Assembly: GCA_028714935.1 (NCBI GenBank) | Contig: JAQTLJ010000001.1 | Coordinates: 1 to 24,832 of the forward strand | DNA from: Candidatus Margulisiibacteriota bacterium | Lineage (GTDB): Bacteria > Margulisbacteria > WOR-1 > O2-12-FULL-45-9 | Direction: 5' to 3' | Length of the DNA stretch: 24,832 nt | Made by a program: the position numbers and the translations under genes | The notes under the pieces: model-generated | What the model was told of the DNA's origin: nothing | Database searches by the model: none | Seen by the model: the letters and a program-made list of their open reading frames with translations, nothing else | In this document: piece by piece, positions 22,471 through 24,832 of the stretch | Numbering within the stretch: the stretch's first letter is position 1 | Layout: each line of letters opens with the position of its first letter

Positions 22471-23802
22471 TTACAGAACTCCTTTCCCAACAACTTTATT
22501 GATTTTCGCTTTGGCGATCTCAACGTCAAATAATGATTGCAAATAATCGTTCTTCGCTTGGGTCAGCGCTACCTGCGCATCAAGAACTTCCAGATTGGTT
22601 CCAACGCCGGAATTATAACGCAGGCTGGAGACTTTATACCCCTCATCAGCGGAAGCGACCGCTTTTTTAGTCGAACCGATCGTTTCCAGCGCGCTTACCA
22701 GGTTCAGATAAGCATCCCGGACTTCCAGCTCAATGCCGTTTCTGACCTGCTCCTCGGTCGCTTTTTGCGCCTCAAGATTGGCGGCGGCTTCGCGTATCCT
22801 GTTCTGGATCCCCAAACCGTCAAACAGCGTCCAGGAAGCCGCGCCGACAATCGACCAGGAATTAACATCTGAACTATAAGCAGGATTTTCGGTGATCTGT
22901 TTCCCGGTCACGGCCGAAAGCATGACGGTTGGCAGGTAAGCCGTCTGGGCAACCCTAAGATTGTCCTCGCTCATGCCCTTGCTTAAAAGATATTGTTTCC
23001 AGTCAGGGCGACTGTTAAAAGCCGTTCCCATCAGGTCTTTGTACCGAGGCTGGACAGCTACCGTTCCGGTCAAGCCCTCTTCCGCCAGGTCAACTGCCTG
23101 TTCAAGGTTATTTCCCAGAGCATTATTAAAAGCATCCTTGGCGATCTCCAGGCCGTTCTTGGCGCGCGTCAGGCCGACTTCCGCATTCGCCAGCTGGACT
23201 TCCGACCGCAGCAGGTCGGCTTTGGTCACTACGCCGGCAGCAAGCATCGCCTTAACCTGATCAACATGCGACTGCGCCATTTGTCTTGATTCATCAGCCA
23301 GTTTAACCATTTTAATTGCCTTGAGCACGCCATAATAAGCTTGTGTTACATTAAAGGAGGTATCCAAAACTGTTTTTGCCAGATCTTCTTTCGCTAAATC
23401 ATAATTTTTCTGGGCGATCTTATAGCCAGGCAAAAGAGCTGCGACAAAAACCGGCTGGCTGAGCGAAGCCTGCAGGCTCTTTAGGTCCTGGGTATCATTA
23501 GTCCCGAATGACATGGTCTGGGTAACCGCGCCCATGGTTGTTTGCGTGGTGATCTGTACCGTTGAGGGCTGGGTATATAATTTGCCGTATGATCCATCGA
23601 TCTTTATAGTGGGCATAAACATGCCGATCGCCTGCCCCAGCTTGGCATCGGCCGCGGCAACTTTCTTCTGCGCAGTTATAACCGAAGGATTACTCTGCAA
23701 AGCGATCCCGAGGCTTTCCTTTAAGGTCATGGCCTGAACCGAACAGTGTAATAGAAAAGCCAGCAAAAAAGATCCAATAACCGTTTTTTTCATAATGCCC
23801 AT
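22471..23802 (-). CDS. tolC: TolC-family outer-membrane efflux protein
   Basis: The product is 443 aa. ATG 23802 is preferred because GAGG (23813-23810) lies 7 bases upstream; an in-frame ATG at 23793 (MKKTVIG) is an alternative. A signal peptide ends AVQA near residue 24. Two repeated OEP domains follow, each with the long helices typical of the TolC tunnel (AQKKVAAADAKLGQAIGMF; LEAQKATEEQVRNGIELEV). It forms the outer-membrane channel for the adaptor and permeases encoded just downstream. The GAGG ribosome site overlaps the upstream regulator's stop codon. Confidence 0.95.
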   Translation of the reverse strand: MGIMKKTVIGSFLLAFLLHCSVQAMTLKESLGIALQSNPSVITAQKKVAAADAKLGQAIGMFMPTIKIDGSYGKLYTQPSTVQITTQTTMGAVTQTMSFGTNDTQDLKSLQASLSQPVFVAALLPGYKIAQKNYDLAKEDLAKTVLDTSFNVTQAYYGVLKAIKMVKLADESRQMAQSHVDQVKAMLAAGVVTKADLLRSEVQLANAEVGLTRAKNGLEIAKDAFNNALGNNLEQAVDLAEEGLTGTVAVQPRYKDLMGTAFNSRPDWKQYLLSKGMSEDNLRVAQTAYLPTVMLSAVTGKQITENPAYSSDVNSWSIVGAASWTLFDGLGIQNRIREAAANLEAQKATEEQVRNGIELEVRDAYLNLVSALETIGSTKKAVASADEGYKVSSLRYNSGVGTNLEVLDAQVALTQAKNDYLQSLFDVEIAKAKINKVVGKGVL

Positions 23803-23811
23803 AATTTTACC

Positions 23812-24042
23812 TCATGATCGCCCGGAGAGCAATTTCTTAATATGTCCGACATGCCTGGTCAAACTTGCGAATAACTTGGCCATGTGTTTGGAGTGGACCA
23901 GGACCAACCCCATCTTACCCATCCCCTGTAAAACGATCAGCTTGTCGCCCGGCTTAATAGCAAAATCCCGGCGGGCTTTTGCCGGAATAACGACCTGCCC
24001 CCTCTCCCCAACGGTCACGGTATCGTAAAATATCCCTTCCAT
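23812..24042 (-). CDS. AbrB/SpoVT-family DNA-binding protein
   Basis: The product is 76 aa. Residues 9-45 (VTVGERGQVVIPAKARRDFAIKPGDKL) are the swapped-hairpin AbrB DNA-binding domain seen in transition-state regulators and in antitoxins such as MazE. The C-terminal 30 residues are basic and helical. No toxin gene is adjacent, so a transcription regulator is likelier than an antitoxin. It starts the export operon: tolC follows after 9 bases. AGGAG lies 6 bases before the ATG. A 22-bp imperfect palindrome over its own -10 suggests autoregulation. Confidence 0.88.
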   Translation of the reverse strand: MEGIFYDTVTVGERGQVVIPAKARRDFAIKPGDKLIVLQGMGKMGLVLVHSKHMAKLFASLTRHVGHIKKLLSGRS

Positions 24043-24062
24043 AGATCACTCCTTAAGTATGA

Positions 24063-24084
24063 AATGTGTGATTTATCATACATT
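24063..24084. promoter_or_regulatory. Palindrome over the -10, candidate AbrB-like operator
   Basis: The arms AATGTGTGATT (24063-24073) and its partner ending ACATT (24074-24084) match in 9 of 11 positions. The right arm contains the -10 (24075-24080), the classic position for a repressor that blocks RNA polymerase. The most likely binder is the AbrB-like protein encoded just downstream. Confidence 0.6.
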
Positions 24085-24103
24085 GGCCGGGCAAATTTGT
24101 CAA
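24075..24103 (-). promoter_or_regulatory. Consensus sigma-70 promoter of the export operon
   Basis: On the minus strand TTGACA (24103-24098) is followed 17 bases later by TATGAT (24080-24075). Start is expected near 24068, giving a leader of about 25 bases that holds AGGAG (24053-24049). It should drive the regulator, tolC, adaptor, ATPase, both permeases and the chagasin-like gene. Confidence 0.8.
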
Positions 24104-24123
24104 GGGGCGTTCCGCCAAGCGCT

Positions 24124-24832
24124 CTACTCCAGGCTTTTACGGAAACGGGCGACGCTCAGCATGATCAACACCACTCCCAGGACCAGCAACGGCCAGGTCT
24201 GTTCCCAGAGATATTTCATCCCCACACCTTTAAGGAAAAGGTTCCTGACGATCTCCAGGAAATAACGGGTCGGCATCAGGTAGGTCAGCAGCTGGATCGC
24301 CCAGGGCATGTTGGCGATCGGAAAAGTAAAGCCGGAAAGCATGAACATCGGGGCGGTCACGATATTGTTGGTCATCGACGCCTGCCGCTCGGTGCGGGAG
24401 ACCGCGGAAACGAGCAAGCCCATGCCCAGGCCGGAAAGGAGAAAAACGCCGCCCAGCAGGAACAGGAGCAGGATGTCCCCCTTCATCGGCACCTGGAACC
24501 AGAAGATCGTGACCATAAAGACCAAGGCGATGTCGACCAGGGAAAGGATCGCGTAAGGGAGCATCTTGCCAAGGATCAGCTCAAAGGGCCGCAGCGGCGT
24601 CACCGCCAGCATCTCCAGCGTTCCCTTCTCTTTCTCCTTGACAATGGAAGAGGCGGTCAACATCATGCTGACGATCAGGAGCAGCTGGGCAAAGATCGAG
24701 GGGACCATGAAGTTGACGCTCTTGAGGTCCGGGTTGTACCAGACGCGCAGGCGCAGGTCGAGCGGCGCTTGAGCGCCGCCTGCCAATCCGTAGTCGGCCA
24801 GCCGCTGCTGCAGATACGACTGGGAATTGGCA
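24124..24832 (-). CDS. ABC-2 type permease, N-terminus cut by window edge
   Basis: The minus frame is open from the window edge to a stop at 24126-24124 (about 236 residues visible). It is the C-terminal part of an ABC-2 permease (YhhJ/YbhS/YbhR type): a periplasmic stretch (LRVWYNPDLKSVNFMVPS), then six TM segments with the motifs TASSIVKEKEKGTLEMLAVTPL and LVSAVSRTERQASM. Such permeases pair with a separate ATPase, not visible here. The true start lies outside the window; the in-frame TTG at 24786 is not believable as a start because homology continues upstream. It precedes the export operon on the same strand with an 81-base gap. Confidence 0.9.
   Translation of the reverse strand, partial: ANSQSYLQQRLADYGLAGGAQAPLDLRLRVWYNPDLKSVNFMVPSIFAQLLLIVSMMLTASSIVKEKEKGTLEMLAVTPLRPFELILGKMLPYAILSLVDIALVFMVTIFWFQVPMKGDILLLFLLGGVFLLSGLGMGLLVSAVSRTERQASMTNNIVTAPMFMLSGFTFPIANMPWAIQLLTYLMPTRYFLEIVRNLFLKGVGMKYLWEQTWPLLVLGVVLIMLSVARFRKSLE

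Noticed and set aside
22467..22529. Upstream start for the MacA-like gene
   Set aside because: It would translate the end of tolC; the ATG at 22466 lies just after the tolC stop and begins with a normal anchor.
23812..24042. AbrB-like protein as an antitoxin
   Set aside because: No toxin gene is adjacent; tolC follows directly, so regulation of the export operon is the simpler reading.
24103..24123. GGCG-GAA-CGCC mini hairpin after the ABC-2 permease as a terminator
   Set aside because: The stem is only four base pairs with no U-tract.
1..24832. CRISPR arrays, tRNA or rRNA genes, insertion sequences, prophage
   Set aside because: Reading both strands I found no spaced direct repeats, cloverleaf signatures, transposase or phage genes; a dedicated tRNA scan could still miss-proof this.

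Overview
This 24.8 kb window is densely packed chromosome from a diderm (Gram-negative-type) bacterium. Evidence for an outer membrane: an Omp85-type surface antigen, ADP-heptose synthesis genes (gmhA, gmhB, hldE), an LptC/LptA-like LPS transport protein and a TolC/MacA/ABC export operon. GC is roughly 50% and genes are packed with 4-base ATGA/GTGA overlaps. The gene content and short proteins fit an uncultivated lineage (Margulisbacteria/WOR-1-like bacteria are one possibility), but I cannot prove the taxonomy from sequence alone. I see no tRNA, rRNA, CRISPR array, insertion sequence or phage gene. No gene-free stretch exceeds about 125 bases.

Layout. 1-779 (-): an outer-membrane beta-barrel gene cut by the left edge, divergent from 798-1361 (+), an anthranilate/PABA synthase glutaminase. 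1309-6988 (-): a long coupled operon (methyltransferase, K+ channel, DUF2148 protein, cysE, cysS, serS), followed by a small Gly/Ser-rich protein and an FmdB zinc ribbon. 7098-10542: an accessory-looking block with an unknown 196-aa protein, a PPP-type phosphatase with an altered motif, and an unknown 541-aa protein containing a duplicated domain. 10505-11527 (-): asd, divergent from 11567-17632 (+), which runs gmhA-gmhB-hldE, a TPR lipid-envelope neighbour, an LptC/LptA fusion, a thioredoxin reductase and an AEC transporter. 17656-18162 (+): an exported thioredoxin fold that lacks one active-site cysteine. 18155-24042 (-): an export operon with an AbrB-like regulator, TolC, MacA-like adaptor, ATPase, two MacB-type permeases and a chagasin-like lipoprotein. 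24124-24832 (-): an ABC-2 permease cut by the right edge.

Two architectural themes recur. First, several genes have a strong promoter whose -10 box lies 6-8 bases before the ATG, so their mRNAs should be leaderless. Divergent pairs use overlapping, partly symmetric promoters. Second, all four convergent gene pairs overlap or touch, leaving no room for a normal terminator.

The best candidates for something undescribed are the 541-aa repeat protein and its neighbours, the hairpin-less MacA/TolC operon that ends in a protease-inhibitor-like lipoprotein, and the symmetric leaderless bidirectional promoters.
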